DNA of 64,000 nucleotides from Leptolyngbyaceae cyanobacterium clean351. Lineage in GTDB: Bacteria; Cyanobacteriota; Cyanobacteriia; DAIDHW01. The first letter of the stretch is position 1, and each line of letters starts with the position of its first letter. Shown piece after piece: positions 19,165 to 28,028 of the stretch. The notes under the pieces were generated by a model. It worked only from the letters and a program-made list of their open reading frames with translations. It searched no databases and had not been told where the DNA came from. The DNA is taken from the NCBI GenBank assembly GCA_027451865.1, contig DAIDHW010000001.1, positions 145,798 to 209,797 of the forward strand. The letters are read 5' to 3'. The position numbers were made by a program, and so were the translations under genes.

Positions 19165-19794
19165 CTAGGAGACCCCTAAGGGCAGGGCATTGACAACCCG
19201 ACGTAGGACGCCATTGACAAACCGATACCCCTCGGGGCCGCTATAGCGCTTCGCCAGTTCTACCGCCTCGTTAACGGCTACCCGCACCGGCAGCTGGAGG
19301 TAGAGCATTTCCGTGATGGCAATTCGGAGAATATCCTGGTCAATGCGGGCTAGGCGATGCAGTTGCCAGTCAACTAGGGAGGCAGACAAGAGACCATCTA
19401 CTTCCTCCCAGTGAGTGGTTAGTTGCTGCAATATCTCTAGGCTATGGGCCCGTACCTCGGTTTGGTTGGCCATTTGGACCACCTCTGGTAATTCTAAGGC
19501 TCCAGACACCAGGTTGATCGCCACCTCGACCCTTGACAAAGACTCCTCAATCCGGGCCCGGGCTTCTGGTAAGCTATTGGCTTTGGTCTCACTGTCCGCC
19601 AACAAATCTCGCCCTTGCTGCACTTGGGCGGCCGCCCTTTCTAGTTGCTCGTGGACTTCACTGGTTAAGGTCTGGACTGCCGCTCCCAGAAGACTAGCGA
19701 TGGTTTGGGTATCAGCGCCGGGAGCTTTGGGGGAGAGTTGGCCAACTCCTAGGAGGGCAAGTTCCCGGGCAACTCGACGGGCTCTAACGTTCAT
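19165..19794 (-). CDS. nusB: Transcription antitermination factor NusB
   Basis: NusB binds boxA RNA with S10 and promotes antitermination of rRNA operons. At 209 residues it is longer than the 139-residue E. coli protein, with an inserted helical region (about 45-110), as is normal in cyanobacteria. The C-terminal core carries DWQLHRLARIDQDILRIAI, VAVNEAVELAKRYSGPEGYRFVNGVL. The ATG is at 19794. It lies between the DUF4359 gene (9 nt upstream) and the NurA-like gene, all leftward. Confidence 0.95.
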   Translation of the reverse strand: MNVRARRVARELALLGVGQLSPKAPGADTQTIASLLGAAVQTLTSEVHEQLERAAAQVQQGRDLLADSETKANSLPEARARIEESLSRVEVAINLVSGALELPEVVQMANQTEVRAHSLEILQQLTTHWEEVDGLLSASLVDWQLHRLARIDQDILRIAITEMLYLQLPVRVAVNEAVELAKRYSGPEGYRFVNGVLRRVVNALPLGVS

Positions 19795-19803
19795 AAGACA
19801 ATC

Positions 19804-20166
19804 CTAGGAGTGATTCTCGGCATAGGTGTAAAAATTCCCCAGGATGGCTAGGGTGGAGAAGTGATAGGTCGGAACTACAGGGGGGAGCGCGAACGTGGTA
19901 GTGTAAATGCTAAACAGAAGAAAATTGTGCCGCTGGGTATTTTGACGAATGGCTGGGCTCAGTCGGGCGGTCACTAGGGCGGTTAAGTCCAGACAACGGG
20001 GAGACGGGGGCTGTTTGCGGCCACATACCCGCCTCTGGGCCCAGAGAGCTATCTGATGTGCCCCATAGGTCTGGCACTGGCCTGGGGCGGGGTTTTCCCA
20101 GACTAACACGAGTGTTGCCGCCCCCACCAGGAGGGCCATCCCTTTCAGGCCCAAACTAGCTTTCAT
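19804..20166 (-). CDS. DUF4359 family protein with signal/anchor segment
   Basis: The 120-residue product has an N-terminal hydrophobic segment (residues 9-24, GMALLVGAATLVLVW) and the C-terminal DUF4359 pattern NTQRHNFLLFSIYTTTF ... YHFSTLAILGNFYTY, which I recognise from cyanobacterial genomes. Four cysteines in the middle (QCQTY, RVCGRK, RCLDL) may be structural. Localisation outside the cytoplasm is likely. Function unknown. It is upstream of nusB by 9 nt and may share its transcript. Confidence 0.82.
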   Translation of the reverse strand: MKASLGLKGMALLVGAATLVLVWENPAPGQCQTYGAHQIALWAQRRVCGRKQPPSPRCLDLTALVTARLSPAIRQNTQRHNFLLFSIYTTTFALPPVVPTYHFSTLAILGNFYTYAENHS

Positions 20167-20219
20167 TAACGCTTCCTGACCATTAACATACTTAGACGGG
20201 TCCGGGCCTGGCCTTGCCC

Positions 20220-20462
20220 CTAGGAGGGACCGCCCTCAGACGTCTGATTCAAAGACCAATGAAATTCCACCGGCAAGTGCATCCGCTCACAGGTTTCCTC
20301 CAAGTGCTTTTGTTGCACTAGGGCTTTACGTAAGGTGATGATTACCTCGTGGACCTGAGCTTGTAAAGCTGGATAAAGACTGATAGCTGAGCTAGTTTGC
20401 TTTTCTAAAAGTTGTAGCAGTAGTTCGTAGTGAACGTGAGAAGGTAGGGGAATTGGTTCCAT
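20220..20462 (-). CDS. Small conserved cyanobacterial protein (DUF5340-like)
   Basis: From the ATG at 20462 the product has 80 residues, MEPIPLPSHVHYELLLQLL and onward, mostly helical with the segment VIITLRKALVQQKHLEETC. I recall this as a widespread cyanobacterial small protein, assigned to DUF5340 as far as I remember. A TTG two codons upstream is in frame but unnecessary. Function unknown. It is in a leftward block, 53 nt before the DUF4359 gene. Confidence 0.75.
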   Translation of the reverse strand: MEPIPLPSHVHYELLLQLLEKQTSSAISLYPALQAQVHEVIITLRKALVQQKHLEETCERMHLPVEFHWSLNQTSEGGPS

Positions 20463-20533
20463 AGCCAAGGCACTTTCTTGACCAGTGTATCAGATTTGCC
20501 TTAGCTTCCATCTGCAGCTCCGGGCGGCGGGAC

Positions 20534-21508
20534 CTAGGTAGTTTGGGGTAACCCTAAAAAAGGGCGGTCCACTAAGGTGGCAGGGACTTGGTCAATCAGC
20601 ACTTCTAACCCAGCCCCCCCGGCGCGAGTGCGCACGTAGGCTAACCCTTGGCGGCCATCCGGGGCGACACTGGTAACCACGCCGACGGGCACCTCAGCCT
20701 GCCACACCTTAGCCCCGGGAACTATCAGAGCACTTGAGCATACTCCCCAGAGCCGTTGTTTAACACCCTGGTAGGTATTCAGGCGAGTAATGGTCTCTTG
20801 GCCGATGTAGCACCCTTGATTAAAGTGCAAAGCATGGTAAAGCCGAGCCTCTAGGGGATTGTACTCCTCCGTGACCTCCGCATCCGCTAGGGGGCGGCCC
20901 TGCTCAATTCTGAGCTGCTCCCAGTCCTGTGCCTGCAGTCTGGCTGCCCCCTGACTAGCTAGGGCTTCGGTTAAGGAGGCAAGCTCGGCCCCAGGCACTA
21001 CCAGGGTGTAACCCGGGCAGGCTAGACCTGAGTCGGCTCCCAGGTGAAGTTCGATCCCGCCAATAGTGGTCTGCCAGTGGTGGTCAGAGGGATGAGTGGG
21101 CTCACCCCCGAGGGCAGCTACTAGGGCTGAGCTATCCGGACCAAGGAGGCGCACGACTCCCAGATTGGGGGTCAGGTCGCAGATGGTGACCTGGTCAGCG
21201 GGGAAAATAAACCGGTCCATCCAGTTTAGAAGTCTGTGCCGGCGTTGAGGAGAAACCAATAGCCACACCCGGTCCGGCAGCAGGTAGGCCGTAGCCAGGT
21301 CGAGCATCCGGGCAGTAGCTGTGACAAAAATGGTGTCCGAACTTTGACCAGGGTGCGACCCTTGGAAATTAGCTGTAGTTTGGTTGTGCAGGAACCGAAT
21401 CCGGTCTTCACCGGCAACCTCTAGGCATCCCCACCCCGGGGCTAGATGGAAGGCAACTCCCTGGCGAGCAGCAACTTGGGGACTGGAAAATTGATTAGCT
21501 AGGGACAT
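20534..21508 (-). CDS. ygfZ: Folate-binding Fe-S cluster maturation protein YgfZ
   Basis: YgfZ is a tetrahydrofolate-dependent factor, related to the glycine-cleavage T protein, that supports repair or assembly of some Fe-S enzymes. The 324-residue protein carries the hallmark motif as NQGCYIGQETITR (the K-G-C-Y-x-G-Q-E signature with Q for K) near residue 230, and the N-terminal FLHNQTTANFQ region. It starts at ATG 21508. Likely clients encoded in this window include IspH and IlvD, though that link is only inferred. Confidence 0.93.
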   Translation of the reverse strand: MSLANQFSSPQVAARQGVAFHLAPGWGCLEVAGEDRIRFLHNQTTANFQGSHPGQSSDTIFVTATARMLDLATAYLLPDRVWLLVSPQRRHRLLNWMDRFIFPADQVTICDLTPNLGVVRLLGPDSSALVAALGGEPTHPSDHHWQTTIGGIELHLGADSGLACPGYTLVVPGAELASLTEALASQGAARLQAQDWEQLRIEQGRPLADAEVTEEYNPLEARLYHALHFNQGCYIGQETITRLNTYQGVKQRLWGVCSSALIVPGAKVWQAEVPVGVVTSVAPDGRQGLAYVRTRAGGAGLEVLIDQVPATLVDRPFLGLPQTT

Positions 21509-21589
21509 ACGGGGTGAGGATAGCAGGGCAAGGACTGCTGTTAGTTTAGCCGGGAACCAACCGCTGAGGCTTGATCGAGAGGGCTCCCC

Positions 21590-22924
21590 CTATCCCTTTA
21601 TTCCTGGGGCTCCCCTCTCCTCCCGGGGCAGGAAGGTCCCCGCCAAGTTTGCCTGCTCTAGGTCTGCCCCCTCAAGGTCTGCTTCCCTAAGTACCGCCTG
21701 CCGCATCTTCACCCCCCAAAGGTTAGCTCCCGTCAAGTTGGCGCGGGTAAAGTTAGCACCACTAAGATCAGCGCCGGCAAAGTTAGCGCCGCGCAAATTA
21801 GCCTGCTCTAAATCTACCCCGGCCAGGTTGGCGGCGGTCAAATTCACCTCCCGCAGATCCGCCTGGCGTAGGCTGACCCCCGTCAGGTTGGCCCCCAATA
21901 GGCTGGCGCCACGCATGTCCACCCCGCTTAGGTCAGCCCCCGTGAAATTGACTCCCTCTAGATTCGCCCCTTGACAGTTGCTCCAGCCCAGGTTTACCCC
22001 CTGGAAATCTGCCCCCTGGAGATTGGCTCCCCGCAGGTTACTGTTAACCATTTCCACTTCTCGACAGACAATTCTCTCTAGGTTGGCGGCACACATGATT
22101 GCCCCTTGGAGATTGACCTTAGTGATTTTGGCCTGGATCAGCACTGCCCCCGATAAGTTGGCCTCCTGCAGGTTCACCGATTCCAATAGTGCCCCAGCGA
22201 GAAAAGCCACCTGCAGATTAGCCCGACTCAAGTTCACCCCCTGCAGGTTAGCTTCGGAAAGGTCAGCACCACTCAGGTTTGTACCCACCAGCTTGGCTTG
22301 ACTCAAGTCAATTCCAGCCAGGCTCACCCCTCGCAGGTTAGCACCACTCAGGTCAGCCTGGGCAAAGTTAGCCCCTTGGAGAGTAGTCCCCGATAGATCT
22401 GCTCCGACTAAAATTGCCTCCATCAGGTTAGTCCAGCTCAAATCCGCCCGTACCAAAATTACTTGCTGCAGGTTGGACCGCCGCAGGTCCACTTGGTTGA
22501 GACTAGCCCCGGTCAAATCCACTCCGGTAAAGTTGACACCAATCAGTTTGGCATCTGTGAGGTTGGCCCGGGTTAAGTTGGCTTCCGTGAGGTTAGTGCG
22601 GGTCAGGTTAGCTTCCGTGAGATCAGCCCGAGTTAAGTTGGCTTCGCTGAGGTTAGCCCAGGTCAGGTCGGTGCCCTCCATAAGCACCCCTATCAGCCGG
22701 GCCCCGCGCAAATTAGCCCCCAATAGTTTTGCCCCGCTGAGGTTAGCCCCCGTCAGGTTAGCTCGGGAAAAGTTGGCCCCCGACAGGTCCGCTTGCTGTA
22801 GTGAAGACCGACTAAGGTCAACCCCTTCTAGTACTACCCCCACAAGCCCTGCATTACTGAGGTCTACTTCGCAGAAGTCAGTCTGACCAGCCTGATGTTG
22901 CCTAAGTAATTCTTGGACGTTCAT
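21590..22924 (-). CDS. Long pentapeptide-repeat protein
   Basis: From ATG 22924 the protein has 444 residues. After a 17-residue N-terminal segment (MNVQELLRQHQAGQTDF) the sequence is an almost unbroken run of A(D/N)Lxx pentapeptides to about residue 430, roughly 80 units, predicted to form a right-handed quadrilateral beta-helix of about 20 coils. One break near residues 285-300 (MCAANLERIVCREVEMVNSN) includes the only internal cysteines. There is no signal peptide or membrane segment. Cyanobacteria encode many such proteins with mostly unknown roles. The antisense strand gives long open frames only because of the repeat. Confidence 0.95.
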   Translation of the reverse strand: MNVQELLRQHQAGQTDFCEVDLSNAGLVGVVLEGVDLSRSSLQQADLSGANFSRANLTGANLSGAKLLGANLRGARLIGVLMEGTDLTWANLSEANLTRADLTEANLTRTNLTEANLTRANLTDAKLIGVNFTGVDLTGASLNQVDLRRSNLQQVILVRADLSWTNLMEAILVGADLSGTTLQGANFAQADLSGANLRGVSLAGIDLSQAKLVGTNLSGADLSEANLQGVNLSRANLQVAFLAGALLESVNLQEANLSGAVLIQAKITKVNLQGAIMCAANLERIVCREVEMVNSNLRGANLQGADFQGVNLGWSNCQGANLEGVNFTGADLSGVDMRGASLLGANLTGVSLRQADLREVNLTAANLAGVDLEQANLRGANFAGADLSGANFTRANLTGANLWGVKMRQAVLREADLEGADLEQANLAGTFLPREERGAPGIKG

Positions 22925-23229
22925 GGGCAAACGAAACCGTCAAGAGCTGGTTGATAATTTTGGTGGCAGTCTGGACTGCTAAGCCCTATGGAACACCCCT
23001 CGCCCCTAAATATACCGCTTCACCATGGAGATGGGTACTGGCGTAGAGGCGGGTAACCTCAAATACTTAGCCTGAAAGCCCCAGGGAGCTGAAGTTACCA
23101 GTAATCCTTAGCTTCACCCGGGTCCTTCAGGTAAATTTACCTGTGAATCCATCCCCAGCCTGCTAGGTTTAAAAGGGTCCCCAGCGGGAAACTCTACTCA
23201 TCCTTAAATCTGCAAGTGGAATTATTGCC
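22925..23229. promoter_or_regulatory. Intergenic region with ilvD leader structure and 16-bp palindrome
   Basis: This 305-nt divergent region has no gene. A perfect 16-bp palindrome CAGGTAAATTTACCTG lies at 23128-23143, 86 nt before ilvD. Upstream of it TACTGG (23036-23041) and TAAC (23054-23057) can pair with the continuous strand GTTACCAGTA (23094-23103), giving a bulged stem; an alternative GGTAAC/GTTACC pairing overlaps it. These suggest an operator and possibly a structured ilvD leader. No known riboswitch class was recognised. Confidence 0.45.
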
Positions 23230-24918
23230 ATGTCAGACAACTTTAGAAGTCGTGTGATCACCCAGGGGTTTGAAAGAGCCCCCAACCGGGCTATGCTCCG
23301 GGCGGTAGGCTTTGGTGACGCTGACTTTGATAAGCCCCTAGTGGGAGTGGCCAACGGCTACAGCACCATCACTCCCTGTAACCTAGGCCTAAATCTGCTC
23401 GCCCACCAGGCCCAGGAAGGGATTAGAGCTAGCGGCGGTATGCCCCAGATGTTTGGTACCATCACCGTCAGTGATGGGATCTCCATGGGTACAGAAGGGA
23501 TGAAGTACTCCCTAGTCTCCCGGGAGGTAATTGCCGACTCCATCGAAACCGCCGTCAATGCCCAGAGCATGGATGGGGTCCTGGCTATTGGTGGCTGCGA
23601 CAAAAATATGCCTGGGGCAATCATTGCTATGGCTCGGATGAATATCCCCAGCATCTTCGTCTATGGGGGTACGATTAAACCTGGCCACTACCAAGGCAAG
23701 GACTTGACCATAGTCAGCGCCTTTGAGGCCGTAGGCCAACACGGAGCCGGGAAACTTTCGGCGGCTGAACTATTGGAAATTGAACGGCACTCCTGTCCGG
23801 GAGCTGGCTCCTGTGGGGGTATGTACACCGCCAACACCATGTCCTCAGCCATCGAGGCTATGGGCCTGAGTCTGAGTTTTTCGTCGACCATGGCCGCCGA
23901 AGATGAGGAAAAAGCCCATAGCGCCCGCGCCTCAGGGGCAGCTCTCCTGCAGGCAATTCGGCAGCAAATTCTGCCTCGAGATATTATTACCCGCCCAGCC
24001 TTGGAGAATGCCATTGCCGTAGTCATGGCAGTAGGGGGTTCTACCAACGCTGTTCTCCATCTGTTGGCCATTGCCCATGCAGCTGAAGTGCCCTTGAGCC
24101 TTGATGAATTTGAACGGATTCGAGCCCGAGTACCCGTGCTATGTGACCTGAAGCCCTCTGGACAGTACGTGGCTACCGATCTCCACCGGGCCGGTGGCAT
24201 TCCCCAGGTGATGAAAATGCTGCTGGTGCACGGGTGCTTAGACGGCAGTGCCTTGACCATCACTGGCCAGACAGTGGCCCAGGTATTAGCGGATGTTCCC
24301 CCGCAGCCGCGTCCAGACCAAGCGGTGATCCGCCCCTGGGATTCACCCCTTTATCCCCAAGGCCACCTGGCTGTCCTGCGGGGCAACCTGGCCGAAGAGG
24401 GGGCGGTAGCCAAAATCACCGGGGTGAAACAGCCCTGCATCACCGGCCCAGCCCGAGTGTTTGAATCGGAGGAAGCCTGTTTAGCGGCAATCTTGCGGGG
24501 GGAGATCAGCCCAGGGGATGTGATTGTAATTCGCTATGAAGGTCCCAAGGGGGGACCCGGCATGCGGGAGATGCTAGCCCCCACCGCCGCGATTATCGGT
24601 GCCGGCCTAGGGGATTGTGTCGGTTTGATCACCGACGGCCGGTTCTCCGGGGGCACCTACGGGATGGTTGTGGGTCACGTAGCCCCGGAAGCAGCCGTGG
24701 GAGGAACGATTGCCCTGGTAAATCCCGGGGATATAATCACCATTGATGCCCCTAATCGCCGCCTTGAACTGCAGGTTAGTGACGAGGAACTATCCCAGCG
24801 CCGGCAGCAGTGGCAACCCCCCGCCCCCCGCTACCGGCGAGGGGTGTTGGCCAAGTATGCCCACCTAGTCTCCTCTAGCAGCCTCGGGGCAGTTACAGAT
24901 TTGCACCTCAGTCCTTAA
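23230..24918 (+). CDS. ilvD: Dihydroxy-acid dehydratase
   Basis: IlvD dehydrates 2,3-dihydroxy-isovalerate and -methylvalerate in branched-chain amino-acid synthesis using an Fe-S cluster. The 562-residue protein is full length. Cluster cysteines appear in GGCDKNMPG and [16 protein letters not shown], and the phosphate/substrate loop in GRFSGGTYG. The ATG at 23230 is well supported. Its 3' end overlaps that of tyrA by 11 nt on the other strand. No other ilv or leu gene is nearby. Confidence 0.98.
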   Translation: MSDNFRSRVITQGFERAPNRAMLRAVGFGDADFDKPLVGVANGYSTITPCNLGLNLLAHQAQEGIRASGGMPQMFGTITVSDGISMGTEGMKYSLVSREVIADSIETAVNAQSMDGVLAIGGCDKNMPGAIIAMARMNIPSIFVYGGTIKPGHYQGKDLTIVSAFEAVGQHGAGKLSAAELLEIERHSCPGAGSCGGMYTANTMSSAIEAMGLSLSFSSTMAAEDEEKAHSARASGAALLQAIRQQILPRDIITRPALENAIAVVMAVGGSTNAVLHLLAIAHAAEVPLSLDEFERIRARVPVLCDLKPSGQYVATDLHRAGGIPQVMKMLLVHGCLDGSALTITGQTVAQVLADVPPQPRPDQAVIRPWDSPLYPQGHLAVLRGNLAEEGAVAKITGVKQPCITGPARVFESEEACLAAILRGEISPGDVIVIRYEGPKGGPGMREMLAPTAAIIGAGLGDCVGLITDGRFSGGTYGMVVGHVAPEAAVGGTIALVNPGDIITIDAPNRRLELQVSDEELSQRRQQWQPPAPRYRRGVLAKYAHLVSSSSLGAVTDLHLSP

Positions 24919-25750
24919 TAAAGGGCGGGCGGTCCTCGTGGGCTCTCTGGAGCCATGCTGCCAGGGCGGCCCAGTCTTCCCTATGAATAAGCTTACAAGC
25001 CCGGTCTAACTCCTGTTGGTATTCTCCCAGGGCTGACAGGAGAGCCTCCCGGTTGAAGCGGGCCATCATTACCCCTAGCTCTGGATTCCCGCCCCCGACC
25101 CGACTAGTATCGCGAAACCCGGAACTAGCCAAGGCCCTGGCCAGACTAAGCACTTGGGGGTCTGGCTCCTGACCACAGGCACTGATGAGACTAGCGCTTA
25201 CTACCACGGGCAGGTGGGAGATCCAGGCTACCGCTCGGTCATGGTGCTCGGGAGAGCACTGGTGTAGGTTGGCCTGGAGTTGTTCTACCAGCTCCACCAT
25301 TGTGGCTAGGGCGTAGGCTGGAGTAATGGTCTGGGGGGTGAGGACGTAGGGCCGGTCCCGAAACAACTGGGATTGGGCCGCCTGTAAGCCCTGCTCCGCC
25401 GTGCCAGCCATGGGATGGCCACCAATGAACCCGGGCCAATGGGGGGCAATTGCCGCCACTAGGGGAGCTTTGACTGAGCCTACATCCGTCAGGACCGCCC
25501 CTGGTTGTAGGTGAGGCACTAGGGCTAGGGCCGTCTTCACCATTACTCCCAAGGGTGTACACAGAAACACCACCTCGACTTGGTTCATCAAAGCCAGATC
25601 CGTGCCGGCCCGATGGGCTATCCCTTGCTTCAAGGCTAGATCACAAGTTTCCGGTCGCTGACTGACACCCCAGATTTGATGGCCGAGACAACTCAAATCC
25701 CAGGCCAGGGAACCCCCAATTAACCCCAAACCAACAATACCTATGCGCAT
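24908..25750 (-). CDS. tyrA: Prephenate/arogenate dehydrogenase
   Basis: This TyrA-family enzyme makes tyrosine from arogenate (usual in cyanobacteria, NADP-linked) or prephenate. From ATG 25750 it has 280 residues, with the Rossmann motif [16 protein letters not shown] at the N-terminus and conserved [15 protein letters not shown] further upstream TTG-type start would add 12 residues and is not needed. There is no fused chorismate mutase; a separate AroH-type mutase lies at 27.3-27.8 kb. Specificity for arogenate is inferred from the phylum. Confidence 0.95.
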   Translation of the reverse strand: MRIGIVGLGLIGGSLAWDLSCLGHQIWGVSQRPETCDLALKQGIAHRAGTDLALMNQVEVVFLCTPLGVMVKTALALVPHLQPGAVLTDVGSVKAPLVAAIAPHWPGFIGGHPMAGTAEQGLQAAQSQLFRDRPYVLTPQTITPAYALATMVELVEQLQANLHQCSPEHHDRAVAWISHLPVVVSASLISACGQEPDPQVLSLARALASSGFRDTSRVGGGNPELGVMMARFNREALLSALGEYQQELDRACKLIHREDWAALAAWLQRAHEDRPPFIKD

Positions 25751-25993
25751 CAAACTCCCCCTGTATAATCTAGGGCCCTGCCCCAAGTTCTATTCTAGTT
25801 AGCTCTAGGTAAAGGCCCGGAGGAGGGAAACAACGCCACCGGACCCTGAGGTATCATAGGCGGTGAACCTCGGAATTGCTTCCGCCTATTCTCTGCTCCA
25901 GGACCAGTCGGCGCGCCACAAAATATCCTCCTTATTCTCCGCCAATGGCGAGATGAGACCTAGGGTGTGCTACATAGTTGGATACATCCCGTC

Positions 25994-27403
25994 ATGCCAG
26001 CAGTATGTCCTCAGGACAACCTGTTTCAAACCGAGTACCACCTTCACCAGTTCCTCCTTCAGTGTCAACAGGTAGTCCAGGAGCGGGGTAGACCTCAATT
26101 TGTCAGTTTGGTCCGCCCCTGTCACTCCCCCGACCCCCTAGGACTGTTGCAGACCATTGGCCAGCCAAACCGACTCCACTTTTATATAGAACATCGGCAC
26201 TCTTTAACCATGGCTGCGGTTGATGCTGTCGCCAGCTGCCAAGTCCAGGGTCCAGAAAGATTTCGGGCGGTCCAGAACTTCATTCGTAGGTGTCTGCTTG
26301 ACACGATCATGGCCGGGCCCCCCTCCTATCAAGGCCCTTACTTTTGCTCTAGTTTCACCTTTTTTCCCCAGCCCCACCTCCCGGCTCCCTTTCCAGGGGG
26401 AATGGTTTTCCTGCCCCGTTGGCAGGTGATCAGATTTCCTCAAGGCACCGATGGACCAGACCTAGGGATTATCAATCTGCGCTTAGGCGCCGAAGACCAG
26501 ATTGCAATCCTTGCCCAACAAACTTGGCAGGACTTTCATCGCCTGCAGCAAGCGAGGTATCAAGCCCCCACCCCAGGGCGCCGTTCCCTGTACCACCTCA
26601 CCTATCCCAATCGAGAATTCAAGAACCAGGTAGAAACGGTCCTCAAGGGCATTCAGGGGGGGGATTTTACCAAGGTGGTTCTAGCCCAGGCGGTAGATCT
26701 GACGGCGCCAGGGAATTTCAACGGCCCCGCCTCCTTGGCTAATTTTCGGCAGCAGGAGCCCGCCTGCTACGTGTTTTCCGTCGGCAACGGGCGGGGGCAT
26801 ACTTTCCTCGGCGCCAGTCCAGAAAAGCTGCTGCGGGTGGACCAAGGCCAACTCACCACCGATGCCCTAGCTGGCTCGGCCCCCCGGGGGGTAGACACGG
26901 CTGATGACCAGCTCCTAGCCGCAAGTCTGCTCGTGGCTGCCAAGGAACGTCGAGAGCACCAACTAGTCCGGGACTTTATCATTCAACACCTGGAGGCTTT
27001 GGGATTGCGCACTACTCCCCTAACCTCCCCTTTGGTCCTGAAGTTGGCCCAAATCCAACACCTACACACGGTAATTAAGGCTGGGGTCCCCCCTGGTCTG
27101 ACAGTTCTAGAACTTCTGGGGCATCTGCATCCCACACCGGCCATGGCAGGTAGCCCCCGGGCGGCCGCCTGCGCCTTGATTCGCCGGATAGAAACCTTTG
27201 AGCGCAGCCTCTACGCGGCCCCCCTAGGGTGGACAGATGCCCAAGGCAACGGGGAATTTATTGTCGGGATCCGCTCAGCCTTAATTCAGGGCAACCGGGC
27301 CCGGTTATTTTCCGGGGCCGGGATCGTGGCTGGCTCTGACCCGGCCTCAGAACTAGCCGAAGTAGAGCTTAAGTTGCAACCAATGCTCAAGGGTTTAGCA
27401 TAG
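25994..27403 (+). CDS. menF: Isochorismate synthase
   Basis: The protein belongs to the chorismate-binding family (MenF/EntC/TrpE core) and probably converts chorismate to isochorismate for phylloquinone, the photosystem I quinone. The catalytic core spans about residues 200-465, with GGDFTKVVLAQAVDL, FLGASPEKLL, DALAGSAPRG, LHPTPAMAGSP and RLFSGAGIVAGSDP. The N-terminal 190 residues are variable, as usual. I choose ATG 25994 (MPAVCPQDNLFQTEYHL); ATG 25967 adds nine residues and is possible. The 3' end overlaps aroH by 118 nt in antisense orientation. Confidence 0.93.
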   Translation: MPAVCPQDNLFQTEYHLHQFLLQCQQVVQERGRPQFVSLVRPCHSPDPLGLLQTIGQPNRLHFYIEHRHSLTMAAVDAVASCQVQGPERFRAVQNFIRRCLLDTIMAGPPSYQGPYFCSSFTFFPQPHLPAPFPGGMVFLPRWQVIRFPQGTDGPDLGIINLRLGAEDQIAILAQQTWQDFHRLQQARYQAPTPGRRSLYHLTYPNREFKNQVETVLKGIQGGDFTKVVLAQAVDLTAPGNFNGPASLANFRQQEPACYVFSVGNGRGHTFLGASPEKLLRVDQGQLTTDALAGSAPRGVDTADDQLLAASLLVAAKERREHQLVRDFIIQHLEALGLRTTPLTSPLVLKLAQIQHLHTVIKAGVPPGLTVLELLGHLHPTPAMAGSPRAAACALIRRIETFERSLYAAPLGWTDAQGNGEFIVGIRSALIQGNRARLFSGAGIVAGSDPASELAEVELKLQPMLKGLA

Positions 27404-27789
27404 TCCAAGCGTTGGGGGGCCAAGCCCCAATCGGGCCGCAGGTCCTTGGCCTGCCGGAGGTAGGGATGGTGAATGGGGACCTGGGGGTCGCAGCAGTTAA
27501 AGTGAATTAGTAGCCGAATACAGCGCTCCAAACTCCCCTGCACATACATTTGTTGTAAATCCAGCAGAGGGACATTAGACCAGCGAGGCCGCTGGCGGGC
27601 AACAGTGGCAGGAAAAATGGCATCTAGGTCCCGGGTTGCCGTAAAGGTTACGCTTACAATCTCCTCCGGGTCAAGGGAATTGTGAGCTTCTAGTTCATCG
27701 AGCAACTCTTGGACTGCCTCTCGAATGGCCAGAACCGAATTTTCAGCTGCCGTAGTAGCTCCCCGAATCGCTCGCACTCGCCAACCCAC
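27286..27789 (-). CDS. aroH: AroH-type chorismate mutase with extended C-terminus
   Basis: AroH converts chorismate to prephenate. The core (residues 1-122) has RVRAIRGATTAAENS, VSVTFTATRDLDAIFPA and RCIRLLIHFNCC, ending with HPYLRQAKDLRPDW, where family members normally stop. Here the frame continues 45 residues with low-complexity Ser/Ala text, all of it antisense to or abutting the 3' end of menF. The start is GTG 27789 (MGWRVRAIRG), fitting the family N-terminus. The extension looks like read-through into the neighbour after loss of the ancestral stop and is probably dispensable. Confidence 0.93.
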   Translation of the reverse strand: MGWRVRAIRGATTAAENSVLAIREAVQELLDELEAHNSLDPEEIVSVTFTATRDLDAIFPATVARQRPRWSNVPLLDLQQMYVQGSLERCIRLLIHFNCCDPQVPIHHPYLRQAKDLRPDWGLAPQRLDYAKPLSIGCNLSSTSASSEAGSEPATIPAPENNRARLP

Positions 27790-28028
27790 GCCGCGGCTCT
27801 CCTGATAATCAACTACATTAACCTTGCGGGTCCCCGGTACCTAGACACACCTCAAGGGTGAGGCAGGTAATTGCCAAACCTAGATTTACCAGAGAGTATC
27901 ACCTAAAACAGCCCCTCGGGATAAGGAAAAAACTCCAGACTGGGCCGGCGGGAATTGGGCTGCCTCTATCATCACCCATGTTATACGTTACCACCCAAAA
28001 TGTCTGCTCCTAATCCCGGGGAAGTCCC

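Noticed and set aside
21738-22886. Long open frames antisense to the pentapeptide-repeat gene
   Set aside because: They consist of repeated Leu-Ala-Pro/Arg-Ser text created by reading the 15-bp repeat backwards, with no recognisable protein family.
22925-23229. Cobalamin or other known riboswitch before ilvD
   Set aside because: No conserved core of any riboswitch class I know was found; only unassigned stems are reported.
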